Source: Thiogranum longum
GTDB lineage: Bacteria; Pseudomonadota; Gammaproteobacteria; DSM-19610
DNA: 64,000 nucleotides
Reading direction: 5' to 3'
Assembly (NCBI RefSeq): GCF_004339085.1
Contig: NZ_SMFX01000001.1
Span: 2,177,413 to 2,241,412, forward strand
Positions within the stretch are counted from its first letter, which is position 1. The number at the start of each line of letters is the position of its first letter. The notes beneath the pieces are model-generated. The model was not told the DNA's origin. It saw only the letters and a list, made by a program, of their open reading frames with translations, and ran no database searches. A program made the translations under genes and the position numbers. This document shows, piece by piece, positions 48,870-57,212 of this stretch.

Positions 48870-49066
48870 GTTGAGGGAACGATGTCAGTAACAATTAGGG
48901 AATAATGTTGGTAGAAGGGGCGATTGAACGCCAGCAGTCTTAAAGAACGGCCCGCGGCAATCGATAAGTCCTTCCGTCAGAAATAATAGAGAATCAGCAC
49001 TGACGGCAGGGGGGAAAGATTATAAAAGTCCTACTGCTACGGCGAGCCACTGGCTCGCCGTTTTTT
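48870..49066 (+). ncRNA. Candidate sigma-54-driven small RNA (about 197 nt)
   Basis: The unit is defined by the sigma-54 promoter upstream and a strong terminator at its end, with no long reading frame. Internal structure includes a perfect 7-bp stem CCGTCAG/CTGACGG (48974-48980 with 49000-49006). Two minimal reading frames start right after the predicted 5' end. The first, 48882-48905 with SD GAGGGA, encodes MSVTIRE. The second, 48905-48943, overlaps it by TAATG. It may be a small RNA, a dual-function RNA or a leader. I recognise no Rfam family, and it is antisense to nothing annotated. Confidence 0.6.
49037..49066 (+). terminator. Rho-independent terminator on the plus strand
   Basis: A perfect 9-bp stem (49040-49048 with 49052-49060, GGCGAGCC core) and an ACT loop are followed by six T residues (49061-49066). 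The T-run is on the plus strand, so it ends the transcript from the sigma-54 promoter rather than ffh, which is on the minus strand. Confidence 0.9.
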
Positions 49067-49069
49067 ATT

Positions 49070-50431
49070 TCAGGGGAAAGGAAATCCCTGCGGCATTTTA
49101 CCCTTCAGGCCGCGCATCATGTTTTTCATCCCACCCTTGGACATCTTCTTCATCATTTTCTGCATCTGGGTAAACTGCTTAAGTAGCCGATTAACATCCT
49201 GCACCCGGGTTCCTGAGCCAGCCGCAATACGCCGACGCCGCGAACCCTTGATGATATCCGGAAAGGCCCGTTCTTTCAGGGTCATGGAGCGAATAATGGC
49301 GAGCATGCGGTCCATATCCTTGTCGTTGACCTGTTCACGCACATTCTTTGGCAACTGACTCATGCCGGGCAGCTTGTCCATCAGGCCACCGAGACCGCCC
49401 ATACCCGCCATCTGCTCCAGCTGGTCATGAAAGTCTGTCAGATCGAAGCGTTTGCCCTTGTGCAGCTTTTTCGCAAGCCTTGTGGCCTTGTCCTTGTCGA
49501 CCTTGCGCTCGACCTCTTCGACCAGGCTGAGCACATCTCCCATCCCCAGAATACGCGATGCCAGACGATCCGGGTGGAACGGCTCCAGTGCTTCGGTCTT
49601 TTCACCAACACCGAGAAACTTGATCGGCTTGCCGGTAATGGCGCGGATAGACAGCGCCGCACCACCCCGTGCATCACCATCTGTCTTGGTCAGAATGACG
49701 CCACTCAGGGGCAAGGCATCATGGAAGGCACGCGCCGTGTTTGCGGCATCCTGACCGGTCATGCTGTCGACCACAAACAGGGTTTCGACCGGCTGAACCG
49801 CAGCATGGATGCGCTGGATCTCATCCATCATTTGCTCATCGATATGAAGCCGGCCGGCGGTATCGATAATCAATACATCAACATGCTGCTTGCGTGCCTG
49901 CTCGAGCGCCGCTTGCGCAATCGCCACCGGGTCCTGCTCGGAACTGCTGGGGAAGAAAGCGGCACCCACCTCACCGGCCAGCGTTTTCAACTGCTCGATG
50001 GCGGCCGGACGATAAATATCGCAACTCGCCACCATAACTGACTTGTTCTTGCGCTCTTTCAACCAGCGCGCAAGCTTGGCTGTGGATGTGGTTTTACCGG
50101 AACCCTGCAGGCCCGCCATCAACACCACGGCGGGAGGCTGCACATTGAGCTGCAGTTCGTCGCAGGCCTCGCCCATCAGTGCGACCAGCTCGTCGTTGAC
50201 GATCTTGACCAGCGCCTGACCCGGCGTCAGGCTTTGCATGACCTCCTGTCCGACGGCACGCTCGCGCACCTTGTCGATGAACTCCTTGACGACCGGCAAC
50301 GCCACGTCGGCCTCAAGCAGGGCCATGCGCACTTCGCGCAGGGCCTCCTTGATATTGTCTTCACTGAGGCGCCCCTGCCCGCGCAGGCGCTTGATCGTGC
50401 CGGACAGGCGATCTGTCAGATTCTCGAACAT
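49070..50431 (-). CDS. ffh: Signal recognition particle GTPase Ffh
   Basis: The 453-residue product targets membrane proteins co-translationally with 4.5S RNA. The NG domain shows LMAGLQGSGKTTSTAKLA, IIDTAGRLHIDEQMM, ILTKTDGDARGGAALS and GVGEKTEALEPF. The Met-rich M domain follows (SRRRRIAAGSGTRVQDVNRL and MQKMMKKMSKGGMKNMMRGL). Its neighbours rpsP and ypjD are conserved around ffh in gammaproteobacteria. Confidence 0.97.
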   Translation of the reverse strand: MFENLTDRLSGTIKRLRGQGRLSEDNIKEALREVRMALLEADVALPVVKEFIDKVRERAVGQEVMQSLTPGQALVKIVNDELVALMGEACDELQLNVQPPAVVLMAGLQGSGKTTSTAKLARWLKERKNKSVMVASCDIYRPAAIEQLKTLAGEVGAAFFPSSSEQDPVAIAQAALEQARKQHVDVLIIDTAGRLHIDEQMMDEIQRIHAAVQPVETLFVVDSMTGQDAANTARAFHDALPLSGVILTKTDGDARGGAALSIRAITGKPIKFLGVGEKTEALEPFHPDRLASRILGMGDVLSLVEEVERKVDKDKATRLAKKLHKGKRFDLTDFHDQLEQMAGMGGLGGLMDKLPGMSQLPKNVREQVNDKDMDRMLAIIRSMTLKERAFPDIIKGSRRRRIAAGSGTRVQDVNRLLKQFTQMQKMMKKMSKGGMKNMMRGLKGKMPQGFPFP

Positions 50432-50461
50432 GAAAAATCTTCCCGCTGATTGATGGCGGGA

Positions 50462-51226
50462 TTATAGCGTGAAGCGATCGCCCCCGCACAGACGCTGCAC
50501 GTCCAGGAACTCGATCTGGTCGCGACACTGGTCGATAATTCGTTCTTCACTGCCAGGCTTGAGGTGGGTCAGAAACAGCTGTGGCCGATGGCGCAGTTTT
50601 TTCAGGTCGGCCGCCAGAAGCCCTGGACAGTAATGCCGCGCCTTGCTGCTCAGTTCTCGATCCTCATCAGGAAAGGCACTTTCGACAATCAGCATATCCA
50701 GCGCATCGTGACGGTTGAGCGCCGTCCAGAAGCCTTCGTTACTGGTGGTATCGCCACTGAACGCAAAACTGCCGACACCATTCTGGACCCGGTAACCGGC
50801 CGCCGGTACCGCATGGTTGACCGCAATCATTTCAATACTCCGGTTGCCGACCTGAATCCGTTCACCCGGCTTCATCTCCTCAAAGCGCAGCACCGGTGCA
50901 TCAGCACTGGGCAGGCAGGAGAAATCCGGCCAGATCTGCCAGTTAAAGATGTGATCCTTCAGGGCGCGCAGTGTCTCCGCCCGGGCGTGCAGCACGACCG
51001 GTTCACGAATATAGTCAAATACAGAATCAAGCAGCATGGGGATGCCGGCAATATGATCCAGGTGCGAATGCGTGACAAAGATATGCCGAATGGCTTTCAT
51101 CTCATCGAGTTCGAGCTCGGTCAGACCGGTCCCGCCATCGATCAGGATATCGCCGTCAACCAGCAAGGAAGTTGTGGTCATTTCTGTACCGATACCACCG
51201 CTGCATCCAAGTATTCTCAGTTCCAT
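50462..51226 (-). CDS. MBL-fold metallo-hydrolase (RNase Z/phosphodiesterase-like)
   Basis: I chose the ATG at 51226 (MELRILGCSGGIGTEMTTTS) because homologous folds begin with this strand. The frame from 51277 adds 17 uncertain residues. The 254-residue product has the zinc motif FVTHSHLDHIAG, further ligands in NHAVPAAGYRV and FAFSGDTTSNEGF, and a late THLKPG. It resembles class II cyclic nucleotide phosphodiesterases or RNase Z-type enzymes. The substrate is not resolved. It is divergent from ypjD. Confidence 0.85.
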   Translation of the reverse strand: MELRILGCSGGIGTEMTTTSLLVDGDILIDGGTGLTELELDEMKAIRHIFVTHSHLDHIAGIPMLLDSVFDYIREPVVLHARAETLRALKDHIFNWQIWPDFSCLPSADAPVLRFEEMKPGERIQVGNRSIEMIAVNHAVPAAGYRVQNGVGSFAFSGDTTSNEGFWTALNRHDALDMLIVESAFPDEDRELSSKARHYCPGLLAADLKKLRHRPQLFLTHLKPGSEERIIDQCRDQIEFLDVQRLCGGDRFTL

Positions 51227-51466
51227 TGTCTTGATTCCGGTTATCACCTGATACCGGTAATGCGAGTACCGTGCCACGGCAATTCACAAGGAAAATGTGA
51301 ACCGGCTCACAGTTTCAGGCCTTTTTCGGCCTCATATACGTGACCCATGCAACATAGAAAACACAACTGACGCTGTACGTCAGCCACTGGTGACACTGGC
51401 GGGCGATTTCCACACGGCAACACGGCAAGGCTTTAAGCACCCGGTAGCTTGTGCCATCATTGCCAA

Positions 51467-52279
51467 ATGAATGCGACAGGACTCGCCCTACCCGCCATAC
51501 TGCTCTACCTGCTGACCACTGTCGGACTGGCCATGCGTCTTGGTGGCTGCGAGTCCTCGCTGTGTGCCAGTCGAAAGATTATCCTCCTGCCCGGTATCGG
51601 GGCCGTGGTCCTGCATGCCCTGGTACTCTACCCTGAACTGATTACCGGCCATGGTATCAACCTGGGCTTCTTCAACGCCGCCTCGCTGACGGCCTTGCTG
51701 ACCGTTATCCTGTTACTGCTGGTCGCTATCTGGCAACCGGTTGAATCCATCGGCATCCCGTTATTACCTGTCACGGCGGCGACGCTGGGGCTGGCGGCTG
51801 CCTATCCCAGCCAGCACGCCATCACATCAGCCAGCTGGCAGCTCGATACCCACATCCTGTTCTCGGTACTGGCCTACAGCCTGTTCGTGCTGGCGGCCTT
51901 CCAGGCCGTTTTGTTGGCTATCCAGGAACGTCACTTGCGTAACCGCCAGCCGGGCGGCCTGATCCGCGCGCTACCGCCACTACAGGTCATGGAAAAACTG
52001 CTGTTCCAGATGATCGGTGCCGGCTTCATCCTGCTGAGCGTCGCCCTGCTGACCGGCTTTTTCTTTCTTGAAGATATTTTCGCGCAACACCTGGTGCACA
52101 AGACTATCCTGTCGATTGCCGGTTGGGTCATCTTCGGCATACTGCTATGGGGACGCTGGCGATTCGGCTGGCGCGGACGGACAGCCATCCGCTGGACGCT
52201 GAGCGGCTTTGCACTGCTGGCACTCGCCTATTTCGGCAGCAAGCTGGTACTCGAACTCATTCTGGCAGGCAACGCCTGA
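51467..52279 (+). CDS. ypjD: CcsA/HemX-like inner membrane protein YpjD
   Basis: The 270-residue product has about eight hydrophobic helices, beginning at the ATG 51467 (MNATGLALPAILLYLLTTVG). It includes the cytochrome c assembly segment TSASWQLDTHILFSVLAYSL with its His and KTILSIAGWVIFGILLWGRW. Related to CcsA/CcmC haem-handling proteins, its role is not proven in E. coli, where it also lies near ffh. The next gene starts 57 nt downstream. Confidence 0.88.
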   Translation: MNATGLALPAILLYLLTTVGLAMRLGGCESSLCASRKIILLPGIGAVVLHALVLYPELITGHGINLGFFNAASLTALLTVILLLLVAIWQPVESIGIPLLPVTAATLGLAAAYPSQHAITSASWQLDTHILFSVLAYSLFVLAAFQAVLLAIQERHLRNRQPGGLIRALPPLQVMEKLLFQMIGAGFILLSVALLTGFFFLEDIFAQHLVHKTILSIAGWVIFGILLWGRWRFGWRGRTAIRWTLSGFALLALAYFGSKLVLELILAGNA

Positions 52280-52336
52280 CAAACCGGCCAGGCCGGCCTA
52301 CAATGACATTATCTGCAGCAACAAGGTTCTGACTCC

Positions 52337-53617
52337 TTGGACGACATACCTCTTAGCGTCCTGTTCGGCATACTCGCGCTCCTGATCATACTATCGGCAT
52401 TCTTTTCCGGTTCAGAAACCGGACTGATGACGCTGAACCGCTATCGACTGCGGCACCTGGTTCGCGCACGCCACCGCGGCGCCGTGCGTGCACAAAAACT
52501 GCTTGAACGTCCGGATCGCCTGATTGGACTTATCCTGCTCGGCAATAATTTCGTCAATATTCTTGCCTCTACACTGACGGCCGTTATTGCCTTTCGCATC
52601 GCCGGGGAAGCCGGACTGATGGCAGGTGCTGCACTGCTTACCCTTGTGATACTGATATTTTCCGAAGTAACGCCAAAAACCCTTGCCGCCCTGCACCCCG
52701 AGCGGGTCGCCTTCCCCGCCGCTTTTATCTATGGACCACTGCTGACCGTGCTCTACCCGTTTGTATGGGTAGTCAACATCTTTGCGAATTCGATATTGCG
52801 CATGATGGGCATCCGTCCCGAACAGGATGCAACGCATACCCTCAGCCAGGAAGAATTGCGTACCGTGGTACTGGAAGCCGGCGCCATGATTCCGAAGCGC
52901 CACCAGGACATGCTGCTTAATATTATCGACCTGGAGAAAGTCACCGTTGAGGACATCATGGTGCCGCGCAAGGAAATCACCGGTATCGACCTTGAAGAGG
53001 AATGGAGCACCATCATGCGCCAGATCATCTCCAGCCAGTACACGCGCCTGCCGGTGTACCGGGGCAGTATCGACCACGTTGTCGGCTTTATCCACTTGCG
53101 CAAGATCCTTCCCCTGCTGAAACTTGATGAACTCGACAAGGAAGCACTGGAAAAATCAATCCGCGAACCACTGTTTATCCCGGAAAACACACCCCTGAAT
53201 CGACAGTTACTGAATTTTCAGCGTGAACGACGGCGCGTCGGGCTTGTAGTCGACGAATACGGTGACATACAGGGACTCGTTACTCTGGAAGATATACTTG
53301 AAGAAGTCGTCGGTGAATTCACGACTGACCCCTCCACCCGCAGCAAGGACATCATGCCGCAAGAAGACGGCAGTTACCTGGTTACCGGCACAGCAACGAT
53401 TCGGGAGCTCAACCGGGCACTGAATATAGAACTGCCAACTGACGGCCCGAAAACACTGAATGGGCTTGTGCTGGAATACCTCGAAGCTATTCCCGAGCCA
53501 GGTACCAGCCTGTTACTGTCAGGCTACCCGATCGATATTGTCCAGACCCAGGGGAATCTGGTAAAAACTTTACGCATCCACCCGACAAAACGCCAGCCAG
53601 TTACGGAGCAGGCCTGA
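52337..53617 (+). CDS. CorB/YfjD-type DUF21-CBS-CorC transporter-associated protein
   Basis: The 426-residue product starts with TTG at 52337, preceded by AAGG. An N-terminal DUF21 domain has four membrane helices (SAFFSGSETGLMTLNRYRL, GNNFVNILASTLTAV, ALLTLVILIFSEVTPKTLAA). A pair of CBS domains follows (VEDIMVPRKEITGI, GLVVDEYGDIQGLVTLEDIL), then a C-terminal CorC/HlyC domain. Members are linked to magnesium or cobalt transport. The gene follows ypjD, the same order as in E. coli. Confidence 0.9.
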   Translation: MDDIPLSVLFGILALLIILSAFFSGSETGLMTLNRYRLRHLVRARHRGAVRAQKLLERPDRLIGLILLGNNFVNILASTLTAVIAFRIAGEAGLMAGAALLTLVILIFSEVTPKTLAALHPERVAFPAAFIYGPLLTVLYPFVWVVNIFANSILRMMGIRPEQDATHTLSQEELRTVVLEAGAMIPKRHQDMLLNIIDLEKVTVEDIMVPRKEITGIDLEEEWSTIMRQIISSQYTRLPVYRGSIDHVVGFIHLRKILPLLKLDELDKEALEKSIREPLFIPENTPLNRQLLNFQRERRRVGLVVDEYGDIQGLVTLEDILEEVVGEFTTDPSTRSKDIMPQEDGSYLVTGTATIRELNRALNIELPTDGPKTLNGLVLEYLEAIPEPGTSLLLSGYPIDIVQTQGNLVKTLRIHPTKRQPVTEQA

Positions 53618-53717
53618 GCGAAGACCATGACTTTTCGCGCGTTCCTGCATCAGATTCAGGCCAGCTTGCCGATGTCTATAGCGGGAAGCATCTGGTTAAA
53701 CTGCCAGGGGGTAAAAT

Positions 53718-54740
53718 ATGGCCAGACTGACATTGTCATTCAAGGGTCAGAAACTGAAGATCTTTATACTGGATGAAACTGAAACGGTTATAGGCCGTGA
53801 CAGTAACTGCGCGATTTTCATCGACAGCCTTGCCATCGATCCACAACACGCCATCGTCCGGCAACAGGCAGACGCCTGCACCATCGAACCTGTAGCGGAC
53901 GAGGCCGCCGTGTTTGTCAACGACACTCAGATCGAAGCCGCGCATGAACTCAGCGCGGGTGACGCTATTCAGGTTGGCAAACACACCCTGACATTTTCCA
54001 GGGAGCCGGTTGCGGCCAGCGAGTCAGAACCTGCCCCCGCCCCCGAACAGACTCGACCTTTTTCTGATGGGCATAACTGGCTGCAAATCCAGAGCGGTGC
54101 GCACCTTGGTCGCACAATTCGACTCGACAAGGCCTTTACCCGTATCGGAAGCGCAGACAGTAACCTTGCTATTATTGCCTGTCGCAACAATGGCCACTAC
54201 CTCTCTCATTTAAACGGTGAACAACGCCCGACCGTCAACGATCAGGAGATCGATGAAACTGCACGCAAACTCTGCAGTGGAGATCGCATCTGTGTTGGAG
54301 AATTACAGGTGCAGTTTTTCTCGGATCCTGACCGGACCTCGCAGGAGGACGGCAACGTGAACAGCAAAGACCATCACGCCGACCAGCGAAAGTTCAGCCG
54401 TATCCCTTTCGATGTCTGTATCAGCCTGCACAGGGAAGACAAAAGCTGGGAAAGCACATTGGCGGATATTTCACTGCACGGCGCACTGATACATACCCCC
54501 GAAGACTTCAATGCAGCGGAAGATATACAGTACCAGCTCAATATACACCTGGAAGGCGGACCGGATATCATCATGGATGTTCATGTTGCCCACCAGGAAT
54601 CAGGAACGATCGGGCTACGCTGTGATGATATCGACCTTGACAGTATCACCCACCTGCGTCGGCTGATCGAACTGAACCTTGGCGACATGGCGCTGCTGGA
54701 GCGGGAACTGTCAGCGCTGGCACCAGCCGAACCGGCCTGA
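53718..54740 (+). CDS. FHA-PilZ protein, candidate c-di-GMP receptor
   Basis: The 340-residue product has an FHA domain at about 1-95 (TETVIGRDSNCAIFIDS, DPQHAIVRQQ). A Pro/Ala/Glu linker and a second FHA-like segment follow at about 115-205 (GRTIRLDKAFTRIGSADSN). A C-terminal PilZ domain at about 220-320 carries both c-di-GMP motifs: RxxxR (QRKFSRIPF) and DxSxxG (LADISLHGALI). FHA domains bind phosphothreonine, so it may couple Ser/Thr phosphorylation to c-di-GMP. It converges with radA, ending 1 nt away. Confidence 0.88.
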   Translation: MARLTLSFKGQKLKIFILDETETVIGRDSNCAIFIDSLAIDPQHAIVRQQADACTIEPVADEAAVFVNDTQIEAAHELSAGDAIQVGKHTLTFSREPVAASESEPAPAPEQTRPFSDGHNWLQIQSGAHLGRTIRLDKAFTRIGSADSNLAIIACRNNGHYLSHLNGEQRPTVNDQEIDETARKLCSGDRICVGELQVQFFSDPDRTSQEDGNVNSKDHHADQRKFSRIPFDVCISLHREDKSWESTLADISLHGALIHTPEDFNAAEDIQYQLNIHLEGGPDIIMDVHVAHQESGTIGLRCDDIDLDSITHLRRLIELNLGDMALLERELSALAPAEPA

Positions 54741-54741
54741 G

Positions 54742-56115
54742 TTACAGGTCGGAAAACCAGTCCATCACTTCCGAATAGCGCGATACCGCACAGATATCCA
54801 GACCCTCGATGTCTGACTTCGGTGCATTGGCCGCAGGGACAAGCGCACGCCTGAACCCAAGCTTTACCGCCTCGTGTAAACGTTGCTGGCCGTTCGGTAC
54901 CGGCCTTATCTCGCCGGCCAGCCCGACCTCTCCGAACACGACAAGATCATTTGGCAAGGTGCGGTCCCGGAAACTCGACAGAACAGCCAGCAGTACAGAA
55001 AGATCAGCCGCAGTTTCCGTGACGCGTACACCACCAACCACATTGACGTAGACATCCTGATCACTCATCACCACTCCGCCGTGACGGTGCTGGACGGCCA
55101 GCAGCATCGCCAGCCGGTTCTGCTCCAGTCCGAGCGTCACCCGCCGCGGGTTGGATAACTGACTGTCATCCACCAGCGCCTGCACCTCGACCAGCATTGG
55201 CCTCGTCCCCTCCATGGTTACCAGGATAACGCTGCCGGCCACCGGCTGATCGTGTCGTGACAGGAAAATCGAGGAAGGATTTCGAACCTCCTTGAGACCC
55301 TTGTCAGTCATGGCAAACACACCCAGCTCGTTGACAGCGCCGAAGCGGTTTTTGATCGCGCGTATAACCCGGTAGCGGCCACCGGGGTCACCCTCGAAAT
55401 ACAGCACCGTATCAACCATGTGCTCCAGTACACGCGGGCCGGCCAGCGTGCCTTCCTTGGTCACGTGACCGACCAGGAACAGGGCCGTGCCGGTCTGCTT
55501 GGCAAATCGCACCAGCTGGGCAGCGCTCTCGCGCACCTGCCCAACCGAGCCGGGCGCAGATTGCAGCAGTTCGGTATGAAGTGTCTGTATCGAGTCGATC
55601 ACCATGACCCTGGGGGTTTCAATACGCGCATGTTCTATAATCCGCTCGACGGATGTCTCCGCCAGCAGGCGCATGTCCTGCGCACCGGCATCGAGCCGGC
55701 ATGCACGCAGGGAAACCTGCTCGGGCGACTCCTCACCCGTCACATAGAGTGACTTCAGCTCACCGGAAATCGACGCCAGCGCCTGCAATAACAACGTGGA
55801 CTTGCCGATACCGGGGTCACCACCAATGAGTACGACCGAACCACTGACGAGCCCACCGCCCAGTACGCGATCCAGCTCGTGAACACCCACCGAGATACGC
55901 GATTCCTGCCCTGGCTCAACCGAGCCGAGACTCTGGATTTGTGCACCGGCCTGTCCGGTATAACTGGTAAATCGTGATTTGGCAGTATCACCCGATACAA
56001 CGGCAAGCGCCTCGCTCATACAATTCCAGGCGCCACAATCCGTACACTGGCCCGCCCATTTCGGGGCCAGTGCGCCACATTCACTGCATTGATACTCGAG
56101 TTTTGGTTTTGCCAT
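54742..56115 (-). CDS. radA: DNA repair protein RadA (Sms)
   Basis: RadA promotes branch migration in recombination. From the ATG at 56115 the product has 457 residues. It shows a four-Cys zinc finger (YQCSECGALAPKWAGQCTDCGAW), Walker A (LIGGDPGIGKSTLLLQ), Walker B (VMVIDSIQTLHTELL), the RadA-specific KNRFGAVNE motif and a Lon-like C-terminal domain. An ATG at 56136 would add 7 residues. The nearby alr gene (63849) is a frequent neighbour, so the rpf block sits between two normally close housekeeping genes. Confidence 0.95.
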   Translation of the reverse strand: MAKPKLEYQCSECGALAPKWAGQCTDCGAWNCMSEALAVVSGDTAKSRFTSYTGQAGAQIQSLGSVEPGQESRISVGVHELDRVLGGGLVSGSVVLIGGDPGIGKSTLLLQALASISGELKSLYVTGEESPEQVSLRACRLDAGAQDMRLLAETSVERIIEHARIETPRVMVIDSIQTLHTELLQSAPGSVGQVRESAAQLVRFAKQTGTALFLVGHVTKEGTLAGPRVLEHMVDTVLYFEGDPGGRYRVIRAIKNRFGAVNELGVFAMTDKGLKEVRNPSSIFLSRHDQPVAGSVILVTMEGTRPMLVEVQALVDDSQLSNPRRVTLGLEQNRLAMLLAVQHRHGGVVMSDQDVYVNVVGGVRVTETAADLSVLLAVLSSFRDRTLPNDLVVFGEVGLAGEIRPVPNGQQRLHEAVKLGFRRALVPAANAPKSDIEGLDICAVSRYSEVMDWFSDL

Positions 56116-56299
56116 GGCGTTGCTGCGCCCAGCCATTCAGGAAGACTGAAGTGTACCTTCAGGCACCCCCGCCTGACTACCGGCACAATCCTATGTACAC
56201 GATCCAATTTAGGGTTGTACAACATCGGGGGTTTCTGGCACCCTCTGTGGGCAAGATATGGCCGGAGTCATTCTGGCTGGACACGGGAGAAGGCAGAAC

Positions 56300-57208
56300 G
56301 TGGAAAACAGCAATGATGATATTCTTCAACGCAGACTTCGACACCTCAAAGTAACCAGTGATCCGGCACGAAATGCCGTCTGGGTGGAATTCAGATTCAG
56401 TGGCCGGCCATGCTTTACATCGGCACTACTGAATGACCTGGCGACTGCACAGCACTCTATTCGCAAGACAGCCCAGCAACAGCATCAGTCCGGCATAAAC
56501 AACCGCCTCCTGTTCCAGGTACTGGCTTCGTCAGATACACGCGCATTCAACCTGGGCGGCGACCTTACTCACTTCATTGAACTTATCGAGACACATGACC
56601 GGGATGGCCTGCTGACCTATGCAAAAAAATGCATCGACATCCAGTTTGCCTCGGTAACCCACTACGACATCCCGTTTACCACCATCGCACTGATACAGGG
56701 TGAAGCCCTGGGTGGAGGATTTGAAGCCGCACTTTCAAATAATGTCATCATCGCTGAGGAATCGGCCCGTTTCGGATTCCCCGAGTTAAGCTTCGGTATG
56801 TTTCCAGGCATGGGTGCCATTTCCCTGCTGACACGTAAGATTACACCCTCGATGGCTCGTCGACTGATCATGGACAGACGGGTACACACGGCTGAAGAAC
56901 TTTATGAGATGGGCGTTATCGATGTACTGGCCGCTGACGGGGAGGGCCGCGAAGCGGTTGCCAACTATATGCAGCGCCACAATGACATTGCACCCGGACT
57001 GCACGGCTTCCAGGCGGCTGTCGACCGGGCCATGCCCGTCAGTTATGACGAACTGTATGACATCGTGGAGCACTGGGTAGACACGGCACTGCAACTCAGC
57101 GAAAAAAATCGCAGGCTCATGGCCTATTTTGCCCGCGCACAAAGCCGGCAACAGCGGTCCCAGCATCCTCCGCTGGTCATCGACCGCAGGCAGCCCTCGT
57201 CGACGTAA
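56300..57208 (+). CDS. rpfF: DSF synthase, RpfF-type crotonase
   Basis: RpfF makes the cis-2-unsaturated fatty acid signal DSF from 3-hydroxyacyl-ACP, by dehydration and thioester cleavage. I chose GTG 56300, which follows GGAGAAGGCAGAAC. The 302-residue product carries FNLGGDLTHFIELI, ALIQGEALGGGFEAAL with Glu142, and FGFPELSFGMFPGMGA with Glu162. These align with the catalytic Glu141 and Glu161 of Xanthomonas RpfF. The end (HWVDTALQLSEKNRRLM) also fits RpfF and not fatty-acid-degrading hydratases. It converges with rpfC 4 nt away, the classical arrangement. Confidence 0.93.
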   Translation: MENSNDDILQRRLRHLKVTSDPARNAVWVEFRFSGRPCFTSALLNDLATAQHSIRKTAQQQHQSGINNRLLFQVLASSDTRAFNLGGDLTHFIELIETHDRDGLLTYAKKCIDIQFASVTHYDIPFTTIALIQGEALGGGFEAALSNNVIIAEESARFGFPELSFGMFPGMGAISLLTRKITPSMARRLIMDRRVHTAEELYEMGVIDVLAADGEGREAVANYMQRHNDIAPGLHGFQAAVDRAMPVSYDELYDIVEHWVDTALQLSEKNRRLMAYFARAQSRQQRSQHPPLVIDRRQPSST

Positions 57209-57212
57209 CAGA

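Noticed and set aside
49037-49066. Terminator assigned to ffh
   Set aside because: The T-run is on the plus strand. On the ffh (minus) strand the hairpin is followed by GTAGCAGTAGG, so it does not fit as an ffh terminator.
50564-51343. 259-codon plus-strand open frame
   Set aside because: It is antisense to the MBL-fold hydrolase, which has complete zinc motifs.
56300-57208. Ordinary enoyl-CoA hydratase of fatty acid degradation
   Set aside because: The FNLGGDL segment, the Glu142/Glu162 placement, the WVDTALQLSEK end and the convergent rpfC gene fit RpfF instead.
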